A stretch of 64,000 nt of DNA from Dichotomocladium elegans. Lineage: Eukaryota > Mucoromycota > Mucoromycetes > Mucorales > Lichtheimiaceae. The position numbers were made by a program, and so were the translations under genes. Of the stretch, positions 11,880 to 23,681 are shown piece by piece (within the stretch, counting starts at the first letter, position 1; each line of letters opens with the position of its first letter). The stretch spans positions 124,001 to 188,000 of the forward strand of contig JAIXMN010000033.1 in NCBI GenBank assembly GCA_025716815.1. Reading direction: 5' to 3'. The notes under the pieces are model-generated. The model did no database searches. It saw only the letters and a list, made by a program, of their open reading frames with translations, and had not been told where the DNA came from.

Positions 11880-13900
11880 AAAACGAAGCAGCTTTAATCT
11901 ACTCGCAATGGATCATCATTCTAAGAACTTAGCTCGGTGCATATTCAAGAATTCACCCACCAAGTTGCCCAATAACAAGCCTTATTGGAACAGCTGCTGG
12001 GGGCACAAAGTTCTGGTGTACCATCTTTATGCGCGGCGTCTGTGCAGGATTTGCATGATCTACCAACTCGACCGTGCTACGAATGTCGACCCTCGCCACA
12101 ACTGTATGAGTTGATGCCTACCTTGGAGCACGGCGTTTTAGAGTACGCTTAATGGATGAAGAACGCAAGGCCATGAACGATCGTTATGTGCCTATTATGG
12201 GTCTGGTTTATAGTCCTCCTACGACGGTGCCCGAGGCGGAACATTGTTCAAGTCTAATCATCTCCAGGAAGATTATTCCCTCATGTCATGCAATACGCCA
12301 CCTCTGCAATTCTCCGGTCCTTTGATATGCTTGCACATTCTCTTTTGCCTCTGTCTCGCCCTGATCACCTGGGTCGCATCTTTGCTATATTAAATGATCC
12401 ACGTTCATAAGTAAGGAGCGTGGGGGGGTGTAGTTCAGCCGGGGGCGTAATAGCCTGGCCTTGAGGGCGATGAATCCCTCATTCGCTTTTCAGAACACAG
12501 ATGAGGTCTATACGATGGCTCGCGAACAATTTGAAGACATTGTCTCTACTCATACAGCTCTTCAATAAAGCTTTCAAAGGTGCGCGGCCTGCCACTGCTC
12601 GTCCAGGTATATGGGGCCAGTTTTTTCGAGGCATCCTTCCGCTGGGACGGTGTGTGGGCATCCCCACTCTCGCTTTCGCCACAACATCAACCGCAACCAC
12701 CGGGGACGCCGGTCATCATACCCGACAACCGGCCACAGGAGATCTCCCAACAGCAGTAACCCATTCAATCCTCAATCCTCCCAGGACCGAGGCAACCGCC
12801 GGTAGATCGTCGTTTTGCAACTCTTCCACCAGGCTTAGCAGTGGCTGACGAACCCGCCAGTTGGTGCATTCCGTCATCAAGGAAGGCTTTCGTATTCATT
12901 TCATCAAGAACCCGGCGTTTTCCTCTCGACAGGAGATTTCCCGGCTGCTACACAAACGAGTAATCGAGCCTGTGCTAGCCACCACGAATTTCTCTGGTCC
13001 GATGTTCGTAATCGACCAGCGCAACGGGGGACATTGTTCTATCTCAACTTCAAAAAGCCAAATACTTATCTGCAAGCGCTGCACCTCAGAATAGAACGTT
13101 GGTGCAAGCTGTGTCGATAGTCAAGCGCATTGACTACCTCGTCTCTTTTGCGATCTTCAAGATTGTTTTCTCCATATCCTCGTCCATCGACATTCCAGAG
13201 GCTATCTGCGTTTCCGTTTCTAAGGAAACACGACCAATGTTGGATAGCCGCTTTTGGTCTCGCATGCATCCCTTGGCTGGTCACCACTTTATGGAATAAC
13301 TCGCTCGTTGGGGATCTGCGTTTGTGAATACCTGGACAATTGGTTACTGATGGTGTCGCTCTCCTCTTTTTGGTATACAGCGAGACTTGTCTAGGCAATG
13401 GGTTATTGAGAGTGAGGGTCAGGCTCGGGAAGTAAACGTCTGTAGAATCACCAAGTAGACAATCGCAAAAGATGACCTCTTTATTCTTACGCATAGTCTT
13501 ATCTATTTATAATTTCTCACATTTGCATTTGTTCTATGTCAGGATGTTTTAGACATTATGTCACTGAGGTCCATTACAGCCAACCAAAACAATAGAGGAA
13601 ATGCAGAATCCGGCCAATATGATTGGCTATTGCTCCAAGAGCTATAATAGTGACGCCGTCGCGCAAGTTACTGTTCAACATACCAATCTGCTGTTGGCCA
13701 AACTCGAAGAGCTAGGCTTGTTTATCAACCGGGAGAAATCGCAACTAATCCCATCACAGCTCATCGAATATCCGGGGTACGAATTGGATACCACCGCCGC
13801 GTCCACTCCGATAGCGATATTCGCTGTCGAGCTATACACGAAAGCCTTAATGAGATTCAAGAACTTTAGATACGGGCGCCCGACCGACTGGGATCGCCGC
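11880..13900 (+). mobile_element. Decayed DIRS-like (tyrosine-recombinase class) retrotransposon remnant
   Basis: Broken reading frames in one orientation follow retroelement order. A gag-like tail rich in Arg, Asn and Pro (around 12611-12805, ending NPFNPQSSQDRGNRR) precedes reverse-transcriptase pieces. RT blocks include GFRIHFIKNPAF, the segment GPMFVIDQRNGGH (12861-13094), DLQDCFLHI-type residues readable across frames near 13150-13190, a frameshifted CIPWLVTTLW block, and LEELGLFINREKSQLIPSQL with YPGYELDTT (13601-13830). The short-loop RT wording resembles DIRS/Ngaro elements common in Mucoromycota. Stops and frameshifts occur every 100-250 bases, so it is inactive. No recombinase domain or terminal repeats were found. 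A Tc1-like copy abuts its 3' end. Confidence 0.75.
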
Positions 13901-13944
13901 ATCTTACACCTGCGGATCGCATCGAAGAGCCACAGTTGTGGTCA

Positions 13945-14496
13945 AGGAACCTGGAGCTTTCTTAAAGATGCTGTTAGAGTCTTTCTCGTACTGTAATGCC
14001 CATCGCTGGGCTAAACGAACATGGGTTCCTAGCGGCTGATGCACTCACAACTCTGTCAAACATCCGTTAAAAAAACTGACCTTGCCTTGGTCAGTGTGCG
14101 CTGTGTAACTGCGCTTGATCTCTACTTATCTCACCCGAATGTCTGTATCCTTTCACTTAGGAATGTCTGTGGCAGTAAGATCAGAATTATATCTGCAAGA
14201 TATGCTACGCAGATATTCAGTGCGAGGACAAATGGATTGCAGAGACTGCATTTCCTCATCAAGGACAAGTCCATAGGTCCAGGACAGCCACGTTCATCAA
14301 CGACAAGACCTTGGCTATCGTAGAAAAATAGGTTGCTCAATTCAGAATGTAAAAGTGTATAAAAGAAGTCGAAGCGACATCTTTCCGTGGATGCAAGTGA
14401 CATTCGATTGTCATCATGCGTATTACGGGCAAAACGCGATTTTTATTTTTGTGATCCTGAGACCAGAACTGGCTGGGGTGCGACTTTGATTTTGGA
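13945..14496 (-). mobile_element. Tc1/mariner-like element, truncated 5' half
   Basis: Read on the minus strand it starts with the family terminal sequence (AAAATCAAAGTCGCACCCC.GCCAGTTC near 14470-14496). It then passes through the conserved leader and reaches the N-terminal helix-turn-helix of the transposase (LGTHVRLAQRWALQYEKDSN near 13960-14035). Similarity stops at about 13945, directly against the DIRS-like remnant, so the catalytic half is missing. Matching copies lie at 32285-33362 and 60345-60985. Confidence 0.8.
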
Positions 14497-15081
14497 AAAT
14501 AGTGAATGTTCAGAGATTCCCTGAAGAGATTGTTTGTCAATGGCACCTCTAATAATGATGCATCATAATGCGGTGTAGGAGATCTCAGGACACAAGGGAG
14601 CATTGAGAAGTGAATAGATGAGTACTATTGTTCCTCTCCTACAAAGATGCATCGAAATTCATAGTTTAATGTGTTCATAAATCCGAGGGGAAAAGTGGCG
14701 TAGAGTATAATGCAAGATGGATCTCTTGTTTAGAGGTTCCACTGGAAATTGCGTTGTCGCCATTTCGGAGAGAAGAGGATTAAATGCAGAGTTTTGGCAT
14801 TTCGTACAAGGTGAGTGAAGAAAATATAAGGGAAGTCGTGTTTACACGTGTTCAAGAAGGGAATTCATATCTGCGCTATTATCAATCAAAGAAAAGTTGT
14901 CAAATCCAGCAGAATCTGTTGCACAAAATAGAGGAAGCAATCATGCCATTTTTTGGAAATGGTGGTCCCACTTTGCACCTTTCCTCCCCGGGTTCCTGTA
15001 TAAAAATGTAACATGGCCGGAAAACTTTCTCTTTTTCTTATTTTATCACTCGAAACACAAATATAAGCGTACTCCCTAAGC
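14497..15081. other. Intergenic, upstream of the FAD hydroxylase
   Basis: No coding or transposon similarity is evident. The 75-codon ORF at 14784 lacks recognisable features. The segment before 15082 is AT-rich and presumably contains the hydroxylase promoter. Confidence 0.5.
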
Positions 15082-17086
15082 ATGACCGAAGGCACCCGTG
15101 TCGATATTCTCGTGGTTGGCGGTAAGGTCTGGTGCCTCTTACGGTAGCGAATGTTCATTCATGCGTGAATTCCCCTTAAAGGCGGGCCCGTTGGTCTTTT
15201 TGCTGCAAATCTTGCTGTCAAGTATGGGATGACAGTAAAAATCATCGGTATGTCATGATAAAAAGATATAGACGAAAGCAGAACTGATGAAGAGAAACCT
15301 ATCAAGACGTTGAGATGGAACCACAACATTGGGGTCGTGGCGATTGGATCCATGGCAGAACGCTGGAGATCCTGGAATACAACGAGCTTGCAGACGATCT
15401 CCTCGCAACCGGGGCCAAAGTCGAGCAATTTTCTCACCACAACAAACTGCAACGTACCACGACAGTCTCTTATGTTCCCGAACATGTTGTCACGAAATAC
15501 AAGTACGTTCTCTTGCCCTGTGGCTCCCACCAGCATATATAATTATCGTGTGATACCGACGCCTCCCTCGATTTTACCCACACACACTATCAGGCATATC
15601 TTGTGCGTAGGCCAGCATATCACTGAGTCAACGCTCCAGCACAACTTGTCCGAAAACAGTGTACAGGTACAGCGGCCTTGGACGGTAATTGCATTCCAAC
15701 AGGATCAGAACGACAATGAATACCCTCTTTCTGCCACGCTCAAAAACATGGCCGACGACACAGAAGAGACCATCCGTTGCAAATATCTCTTGGGTTGTGA
15801 TGGTGCTCATAGCAGTATCAGAAAGCAGCTTGATATTGCGTATGAAGGCGAAGGCAGCAAGAAGAACTGTGGTGTCTTGGATGCAATTGTCCAGACGAAC
15901 TTCCCGGACCGCAAGAGTATCAGGTAATCAAAACGAAAATCTCACCAAAGCACCCTTTGTGTCCGTTGCGACAGCAAAGATACGCCGAATATGATCTGAA
16001 ATCCATTGCTTCTATAATGTCACAGCTTTGTCCAGGGTCCGTTCGGCACGAATGCATGCATGTTTCCGCGGGAAAACAATCTCACGCGCGTCATGGTCCA
16101 GCTCTCAGACGAAGGGGACCGCAACCAGATCCATCTTGAAACGGTACAGCATGAGGCTAGAAGAGCGTTGCTTCCGCATCGTGTCGAGTTTATTGCTGTG
16201 ATGTGGTGGACGATTTACCAGGTTGGCCAGCACGTCGCCACTCACTACACATCGTCCCGTGATGACCCTCGCATCTTTTTGTGTGGTGATGCCTGCCATT
16301 CGCAAAGTCCTACATTAGGCCAGGGACTGAACACTGGTTTAGGTGATGTTTTCAATTTGGTAAGAACGACAAGTGTAGGATCGGAAGAAGAAAGAAGGAA
16401 TAAAAGGTCCCGGCTAACAGAAGCGGAATTGGCAGATGTGGAAAATTGCCATGGTAAATGCAGGCAATGCCAAAGCTTCATTATTGGCAACTTATGAGTT
16501 GGAACGACGCCCTGTCGCAGAACAAGTGATTGCGACGGATAAGCTGATGGTCAAGGCGACAGAACTAGGTCAGGAAGATCTGGACGCTATCCTCAAGGAG
16601 AACCAACTCTTTATTTCCGGATTCGGAGTTACCTATAATGCCGATGGCGCGGGCAACGCATTCCCGCTGACAGCGGGCGACCGTGCACCCGACTTCAAAG
16701 TAGTCGAATATCATTCCGGCAAAAAATTGCGCCTATATGATACCTGGAAGTCATACAACCTCCATTTCCATATTGTCATCCTCGCGCATGATCTTAATCA
16801 GAATATCAAATGCATCGCAGACACGATGGCATCGCTTGACCTGCCTCCCTGGATGGATGTTCAGGTCGTGACAACGACTGTCCAGAAGAATGCAATTGCA
16901 AAGCAGCTGGAAGATCACCCTACTATACGCCCCGAATCGGTGCTGATTGACAAGATTAATCAAGCCCAATGTCATCATGGGTCTATTGGGAACAGCAAAA
17001 GTGTCGCTGCTGTAGTGATACGACCTGATTTGCATGTCGGCTGGATAGGCGAGCTGTCCGAGCTTTCTTTGGGATTCCTTGGATAA
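15082..17086 (+). CDS. FAD-dependent aromatic hydroxylase (phenol 2-monooxygenase family)
   Basis: This enzyme is predicted to use FAD, NADPH and oxygen to hydroxylate phenolic substrates. The dinucleotide-binding motif is assembled across the first intron (DILVVGGGPVGLFAANLA). A DG motif (CKYLLGCDGAHSSIRK) and the FAD-pyrophosphate motif GDACHSQSPTLGQGLNTGLG follow, then FNLMWKIAMVNAGNA after another intron. The C-terminal part (about 16660-17086, starting AGDRAPDFKVVEYHSGKKL) matches the thioredoxin-like dimerisation domain of phenol hydroxylases. Five or so short introns fit; the one near 15926-16040 was not fully resolved. No membrane segment or signal is visible, so it is probably cytosolic. 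The exact substrate cannot be inferred; salicylate or resorcinol hydroxylases are alternatives. It is close upstream of, and co-oriented with, the protease gene. Confidence 0.9.
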
Positions 17087-17264
17087 TGAACAAGGGATGG
17101 AATTAGAGGGCACTCCCCCTTCTTTTGAATTTTGTATATTACTCTTTTTGACATGTTTCCTTCCAATATATTTTCACAAACACACAGACGCACATACACA
17201 CAACACATCTACATTGCGGCTTTTCCATTCTTTACCCATCGACCCGTCCCTTTCTCCTTCTTTC

Positions 17265-18616
17265 ATGACTTCGGCTTCTGCTGTTGCCAATGCTCCCATG
17301 TCGCTATCCATACTATTGCTACTATGGTGCACTTCCCTCGTGATTCCTGTTGCAGCCATTCACACTGGAGAAACCACGACGGATCCGACAAAATATCCAT
17401 TCTACGCAATGCTAGGCAATCCCCACGTGTGTGGTGGTATTTTTCTGTCCCTGAATCCGCCCATCATTCTGACGGCTGCACACTGTGTAGCCGACGCGCC
17501 TCACCCAAGTACACTCTCAAAGAAAAATCCTTATTTCGTTGGTTATTCTCATGTGGATCGACGTAAACAAAAGACACAGGCGATTGTTGACTGGGTTATC
17601 CATCCAGACTACTATGACAAAAGCTCCCATGGAGCTATCGATATGCACCACGACATTGCATTAATCAAACTCGCCCAACCAATCACAGACGAGCCATTCG
17701 ATCGAGTGTCCAGAGTGGCGCTCTGGCCTTCGGATGGAAACCTAAAATCAACCCAAGGTAGAAAATGAAGGAAGTGAGCTGGGACTAATGCATTGTGTTC
17801 CTTCTGTTTCTCTCTAAAAAAATGGCATATGCAACTTTTCTTCGGGCAGGCGTACTTATGGGATTTGGGTATACGGATGTCGGCGAGCCTGAGGCCCATG
17901 TACTCCAGCACATTCCTCTGAACATTACTCGATTTTCCGCAGGATTTCCGGATATGGTCGAAGCCATGTCGTCTTGTGACAATCGAATCGCTTGCCATGG
18001 CGATTCAGGTGTGTGTGTGTGTGTGTTTATATAACGCGTGATTGAGAAGCTAAGTTACATATATATATATATATATGTATATTATTGCTCGTTAGGTAGT
18101 CCACTAGTCATCCATCAAGCGTATAATGATACAACAGATGCAGTTTATGTTATCGGTGTCCTGGCTCGGATTTTCGGTGTTTATGACCACGATCCACTGC
18201 ATCCAACCTGTCCGACCCCCATCCTCCATAATAGCTCTACACCGAGCGTGATCGAGAGTTTCTGCAATGTGTCCAATATGATTCCATGGATAGCATCAAC
18301 AGCGGGGATTTCGGCGGAGGAGCTAACCGATCCATTCTTAATGGCACCGACGCCCTGCTACGATGAAATGCAATGTTCCGGTCGCTGGAGAGCTACACAT
18401 GCTGATGTTCATCAAGAATCCAATATACGAAATATCGCCTTTGGTGATCGTAAGCTGCAGTCAGACCACCCAGCAAAATGGTGGATCGGACCTATTCTGC
18501 AGGACGATATATATGCTTATAATAACTCGGTCGCGCGGTCGCTCTTTCATAATTATGATATTTCAGTGCTAGTCATCTCGGCCCTGATCCTCCATCTCAG
18601 CATACTATTTTACTAA
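17265..18616 (+). CDS. Secreted or membrane-anchored S1 (chymotrypsin-fold) serine protease
   Basis: The start at 17265 is followed by a hydrophobic signal (SILLLLWCTSLVIPVAA). The mature part shows the His box LTAAHC, the Asp box HHDIALIKL and the Ser box CHGDSGSPL, so the catalytic triad is intact. The serine box is split by an intron rich in TG and AT repeats (about 18009-18095). The first intron is 17758-17849. Position 189 in chymotrypsin numbering, six residues before the catalytic serine, is Ile and not the Asp of trypsins, and the usual GDSGGP is GDSGSP. Trypsin-like cleavage after Lys or Arg is therefore doubtful. The C-terminus ends in a hydrophobic stretch (ISVLVISALILHLSILFY), suggesting a GPI signal or membrane tail. 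A 150-residue extension after the Ser box is unusually long. Confidence 0.88.
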
Positions 18617-19450
18617 AATCATCATCACCTTCTGTATACATACATATAATCCTTCGATATGACCACTATGTATCGTTGGTCACAAAAGCTGATGCATTGG
18701 TGCATTATGGGAGAATCAACGGATGTCAATAAAACGAATCCGTCTTCATTTTTAGACATACGTGAACAGTCTTAATACAGTCCACCCTCTAAGAGCCCGA
18801 GATACCACATATGGATACATCTGATATCGAAACTAATCGGCCACTTGCTCCTTCAGAAGTTGACACTATGAAAAGACACGAGAGCTTTGCTATGTATGGC
18901 AAGATGATAACCGACATCTGCTAAAGTCTTTTTCATCGTCTCAGTACAGTAAATTCATGCGATGCTTATTCATGATCTTTCCTGTCCTTTTCTTACTATT
19001 CACCAGGTCAAAAATAAAGGGTATGCAGGCAGGGTGTGCTTACTGTACAGCACAAATGATGATCACCACCACTGCTCTCGGCCGTCTACAGACGAAAGCG
19101 AAACAAGAGAAGAAAAGGAAAAAAAAAACTTCTTCATCACTCTATCTTAGCGTTCAATAACACGACATTTGCACTAGGATGAAAGCTGCGTTTTTCTCCT
19201 GATTGAATGGATACATAATGAACCGGAAATACTTGGTTGACATAGATCCATGTGCGAAGCATAATGTTTGCCATTTATTGACTCTTAAGTCACGCATACG
19301 GCGCATCGCTAGGGGAGTGATTCCTCCAGATCATCAGTTTACATGAGATTACATTGCCACCTGGGAGGATGCCGAGCGGCCGACAGAAGAGAGGAAAAGG
19401 GGGAGTAGAAGATTGCTTAATTGTTTAATATTAGTAGTAGCCGGTAAATT
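18617..19450. other. Intergenic between convergent genes
   Basis: This lies between the protease stop and the PEX3 stop. Overlapping ORFs near 18957-19160 look non-coding (low complexity, A-rich). It presumably holds both 3' UTRs. No RNA gene or repeat was recognised. Confidence 0.6.
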
Positions 19451-21221
19451 TCACTGGGTGAGTTCGTCACCGTAGTTTGTGTAAATCATGGCAGATAACG
19501 CCTGGAGTTCTTTGATATATGCAAATGCCTAAGGACATAAGTGTTAGATGAGAAAATTAGATCGTCTCGACACAGCTTACATTAAGGTATTCGTTTCCGG
19601 CAATCACGAGATGGGCTTGACGACTGATAGACGGAAGTAGATTCGCCAACGTCACCTTTTTGGGTGCCTCTTGTTTATCGTCCTTCTCAACTTCCTGGAT
19701 CCATGCTCCAGAGAATTCCATGGGTCCGAGTGTCTTTGCAAAGGCTTGATGGTCAAAGATAGCAAAAACTTCGTCGAGACAAGAAGTGAGCACAGATGAA
19801 AAATCTGGACTAAAGGCATCATGAAAGGTTACTGGACTGTACGTACACTGGCACGCAATGTGGATAAGTGTACCTGTCAATATAATCCTTGGCCTCATCC
19901 AATAGCTTCCTCAGCCCGCGTGTAGCTTCGCTGTTGGGATAATCATCCGAGAAACCGGCCTGAAGCAAGTATTCTTGGATCTCACTCTCCGTCTCGGGTA
20001 GCATCCATGCTCCGCAGCTAAAACCAGGTTAGAGTTAGCCCCACCTGATCTGGGATGCTATGAATGGTTCACTCACTTGAAAGGCGTAAAGCCATCCTCT
20101 TCATGCTCAATTCGCTGGCGCAACTGCTGGAGGATGCGCTCAGCGTCTTGATATGAAATAACACGCTTCAATGGTATACTATAGGGGGGAAGGGGGCCAT
20201 TGAGGATACCACTTCAAACCTATGGCTGCAGCCCGATCTATGTACCTGCTGATAATTTCGTCGACAGCACGCTTGACGCGCTCAGCACAAAGACGCCATC
20301 CACGATGCAAAATCCACCAGGTGGCGCTGAGGAACATGTGCTCTGTCGGAGAATGGAGAAATCCACCCTCAACATCCTGGTCAGCATGTTGCAAGCGGAT
20401 GGTTGGTTCGCTCTGATTCAGCACAGACACCGACCGCACGTACGTATACCGCCCGAGAAGATTCAGTTGGACGTGCGTCAACAGCGTAAGTAGCGTTGCA
20501 GAATAGATCGATGTGAGTGTCCGAACAAAGCTCATGGTCTTGATCTCTTCCCAGAGCTCGATCTTTGCCTTTTTGTCCAGGATACCTGGCACAGCAGCTA
20601 GTTTTTCGTCTTCGACCATCACCATCGACGCTGTCGATGCCTCCAGACTGCCGACACTCTGATCTAAGGGCGGTTGTTGTTGTTGCTGCTGCTGTGGTTC
20701 TAATTCGTGTTCAATCTTGGCTGCTTCGGCTTCGGCTTTGGCTGCTTCGGCTGCGGCACGTTCCTTCTTCTTCCGTTCCTCCAGTTTTTCTAGTTTGCGA
20801 GACTCTTGCAATTTGGCCCAGGCTGCTTCGAGGTTCATGTCGTTCAACAGCTGATCGCCCAACGTCGGCAATAACGAGAGGACTGTGAACACACAGTCAT
20901 TTTGGTTTTGTTGGAAGCGTCGCTTCAAGCTTTTGGGCAATTGTATATATGTTCGAGTTAATAAATGAAAAAGCGCAACTTGTCAGTACGTTCGCGTATT
21001 AAGGGAAAAGAGTGAGGGTGCGCAAGTGGAAGAAGGTTCCCTCCCCTCCCAACTTACTTTTCCTTCGCCACTCTCTCGGACAATGCCTTCTCTTGGCGTT
21101 CACGAAGTTTCTCGGTCGCGTAGCGCCCGAGAAGGTAACTGCCACCGCCGATGGCTGCTGTGACTAGTAATCCTTTACGATGTCGTTTCGTATAGTCTCT
21201 GATGGATTGAAGGAATGGCAT
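19451..21221 (-). CDS. PEX3: Peroxin-3, peroxisomal membrane biogenesis factor
   Basis: Pex3 anchors Pex19 at the peroxisome and inserts peroxisomal membrane proteins. The first exon begins MPFLQSIRDYTKRHRKG and contains the N-terminal membrane helix GLLVTAAIGGGSYLLGRY. The second large exon (20260-20940) has a charged Ala/Glu/Lys coiled region with a polyglutamine stretch, then the hallmark SIYSATLLTLLTHVQLNLLG and the TWWILHRGW segment typical of the Pex3 core. Further exons cover LKRVISYQDAERILQQLRQR, PETESEIQEYLLQAGF, DEVFAIFDHQAFAKTLGP and the short last exon ending TNYGDELTQ. The intron after EIISR removes a false in-frame extension at 20179-20260. About six exons are visible. It is divergent from the PHP gene. 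Confidence 0.92.
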
Positions 21222-21805
21222 TTACGTTTAGTAAGAAGAGGGCTTTTTGTCGGTGTTTTGGGGGACCTCTCTGCGTACACTTGAAATTCCGGATGAAAGA
21301 ATTCACATGACAAATGCCAGTTCGTTTCGATCCCGCTCTTCAACAGCCATGTGCTCAAGGGATTTTCTTCAAGGCTGGGCCAATCCGTCGAACACATTTC
21401 TGCATTACTCGCAAGGCGCGAGAAGACAATGACAGCAAGAAGAGAAGGGGTCCAGTGAACCCTCACATAGGTTCGCCTTCTAGACGTTAAAGTATCTGAT
21501 GTGGATAAAGGCTGTCCTACAAATGCTCGGGACATACGGCAAGATGTGGGGAGAAAACGCCATAGCTGAACAATGGGTATCTAATGAACAGTGAAAACGA
21601 GCGCATAATTCAGCCAGCTATCGACACGGGGGGGGTGGAGAATGAAGAACAATGAAAACATCTGGGGGGGAAGCCGGGGACGGGGAATTGTCCGTGTGCA
21701 TTAAGTCGTGCGTTGCAGCCCAACCAAACAATCCTTTCTTCGTTTTACTTTTTCCTTTTTCGCTGGATCCCACATACATAATCATTTCACAAAAATCTCA
21801 AACTC
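21222..21805. other. Divergent promoter region, PEX3 / PHP-domain gene
   Basis: No gene is supported; the minus-strand ORF at 21164-21535 merely extends the PEX3 frame upstream. It contains G-runs (21630-21685) and a pyrimidine tract (21735-21760) shortly before the PHP start. Confidence 0.5.
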
Positions 21806-23290
21806 ATGAGAGCATTGGACAACCGCAGTAACAGCAGTCTTGTCAAAAGCCCCGATCACATTGAGCGCCAGACTGCGAACATGGATGCCTACACTTTAGA
21901 CTCCTCGCCGCTTCAAAAGATCGGCCGGCAGCAGCAACACCTGGGAAAAAGCCTTGGGACCTGGAGACCCTACCTTGTTGGAATGGGGATCCGGGCCATC
22001 ACTCTTATTATCATTGTCGGTGTGCTGATAGCCATTGGGCTCGGTCTAACCTACACCGACGGCCTCCCGCCTTCGGAGGACTATACAAAGCTTACGTTTG
22101 ACTGGACTCTCGATCCATCCAGTTATCTGACGCCATTCAACACGACCTTTGGGCCGTACAATATACTCCTTGATGGACACTCCCATTCAAAGTACAGTGA
22201 TGGTTCCATGAACGTGGCTCAACTGCTCGACTGGCATATCGGTAAATGGAAGAGAGGCTGATGCCAGCATGACAAAAAAAATGGCGGGGGTGGGGAGATG
22301 TGTGCAGTAAACGATCGCTTCTATTTTTATAACTAGCCAATGGATATAACGCTGTGATTGTGTCTGATCATAATACCATCCGGGGCGGGCTGGCTGCGGA
22401 GAAGTTAGCGCTTCAGGATGATCGGTACAAGGACAAGATCGTAGTCATTCCAGCCATTGAGTATTCGAGCTGTCGCATCCATATGAACCTGATCAACATT
22501 GATAAAGACGTCACGATCGGGCCTCCTGTCCCGACGGACGAGGACATCCAGGCCGTGATTCGCCAAGTCCACGCTCTCGGCGGCCTCGTCATCGTAAATC
22601 ACATTCCCTGGAGCAATACGACGGGTAAGAAATAGATGAAAGTTCGCAACTGTCGTCTTCTTTTCTTTTCGATCTCACCTCCAGCGGAATCCGCCCCGTT
22701 TGCGCTGGGATCTAGAGGGCTATTATCAAGTTGCCCGTCTACCGGATCACCCCTCTGTGCAGGATCTGATAAGCTGGGGGGTGGATGGGTTTGAGGTCGT
22801 GCATGACTCGACCTTTGATTATGCAACATACCAGGCCACGGCTGCAAACAATCTCATCCAGATGGTCGGCACAGACATCCACTCTGCATCTATGGGTGCA
22901 GCAACGTGGCTTGTCGCACAGGCCGCGAACTTCACGCGCGCGGCGATCGTCGACGCCCTAAGAGCCCGGCGCACATCCTTCCTCATGGATCCGGCCGGCT
23001 CGAGACGTATGGTCTACCCGAGCACACCGAGCAAGTTTGAGATGCTCCTTCCCCTGACCGGGCTCGGATCCTACTTTGGCATGTTCTACACAGACTATAA
23101 GGGCATGTACAGTTTTCAAGGCACCTTTTGCCAGCCCGAACGACTTGAGGTCCATGGCAACGTCATCGGATGGTTCATCTTTTGGCTTTTCATTTTTATG
23201 GTTGTCTATGAGCTTGCGCGATTTATAGTCATTCTAGTGGCTGCGTGGATATCTGACGTACTCAGCAAGAGACGTGGAATATCAATGTAA
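21806..23290 (+). CDS. Membrane-anchored PHP-domain metal-dependent hydrolase
   Basis: The protein has an N-terminal membrane helix (ITLIIIVGVLIAIGLGLTY), a PHP-fold body, and a C-terminal hydrophobic region (WFIFWLFIFMVVYELARFIV plus more). Metal-ligand motifs appear in order: DGHSHSKYSDG, VSDHNT, IPAIEYS, VNHIPW and GTDIHS, as in PHP phosphoesterases. The catalytic part probably faces a lumen or the outside. Exons join at 22242-22335 (giving DWHIANGYNA) and 22625-22715 (giving SNTTEGYYQVARLPDHPS). The second acceptor is the AG at 22714, not the closer CAG at 22682-22684, because only it keeps the frame and the family-like sequence. The substrate is unknown; the family fits fungal PHP proteins of unassigned role. 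Confidence 0.85.
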
Positions 23291-23681
23291 TCTATATATA
23301 TATATAATCTTACAAGGCATGTATATTACATTATATTGTAACATCAACACATCAAAAAAGGAAAAGGAAAGCGACATATGCATACCATAGCATCACCACG
23401 TATAATCATCCCCAACATTCGCGCCGCTCCTGCTATAAGTATAAAGATTCCCGTCCCGCCAACCATCCAGAAGATGGCTTTATGGGAATCATACGCCGCG
23501 TCTGGACCATCGCAACCGGTCCTTGTTAAAGTATGATTGCACCCTCTTCTCCGGTACTAAGGGCTAGACGTGTTTTTAAATACCGTATAATCGACTGCCC
23601 CATTAACATTTCAGCGTGTGAAGTAAATATAAGGCATCCTTTTTATTGCTACGGGGTCACATTTTGATAAAGGCATTTTTT
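23291..23681. other. Convergent intergenic stretch with a possible small exon
   Basis: On the minus strand, 23395-23535 reads continuously through a hydrophobic segment (AIFWMVGGTGIFILIAGAAR). It could be an exon of a tiny membrane protein, but no start codon in the same frame is visible. The opposite strand is also open for about 45 codons. I make no gene call. Confidence 0.3.

Noticed and set aside
22625..22684. Closer 3' splice site (CAG at 22682-22684) in the PHP gene
   Set aside because: Phase does not match the GT donor at 22625; the AG at 22714 restores the frame and the expected PW...T.E.YYQV sequence.
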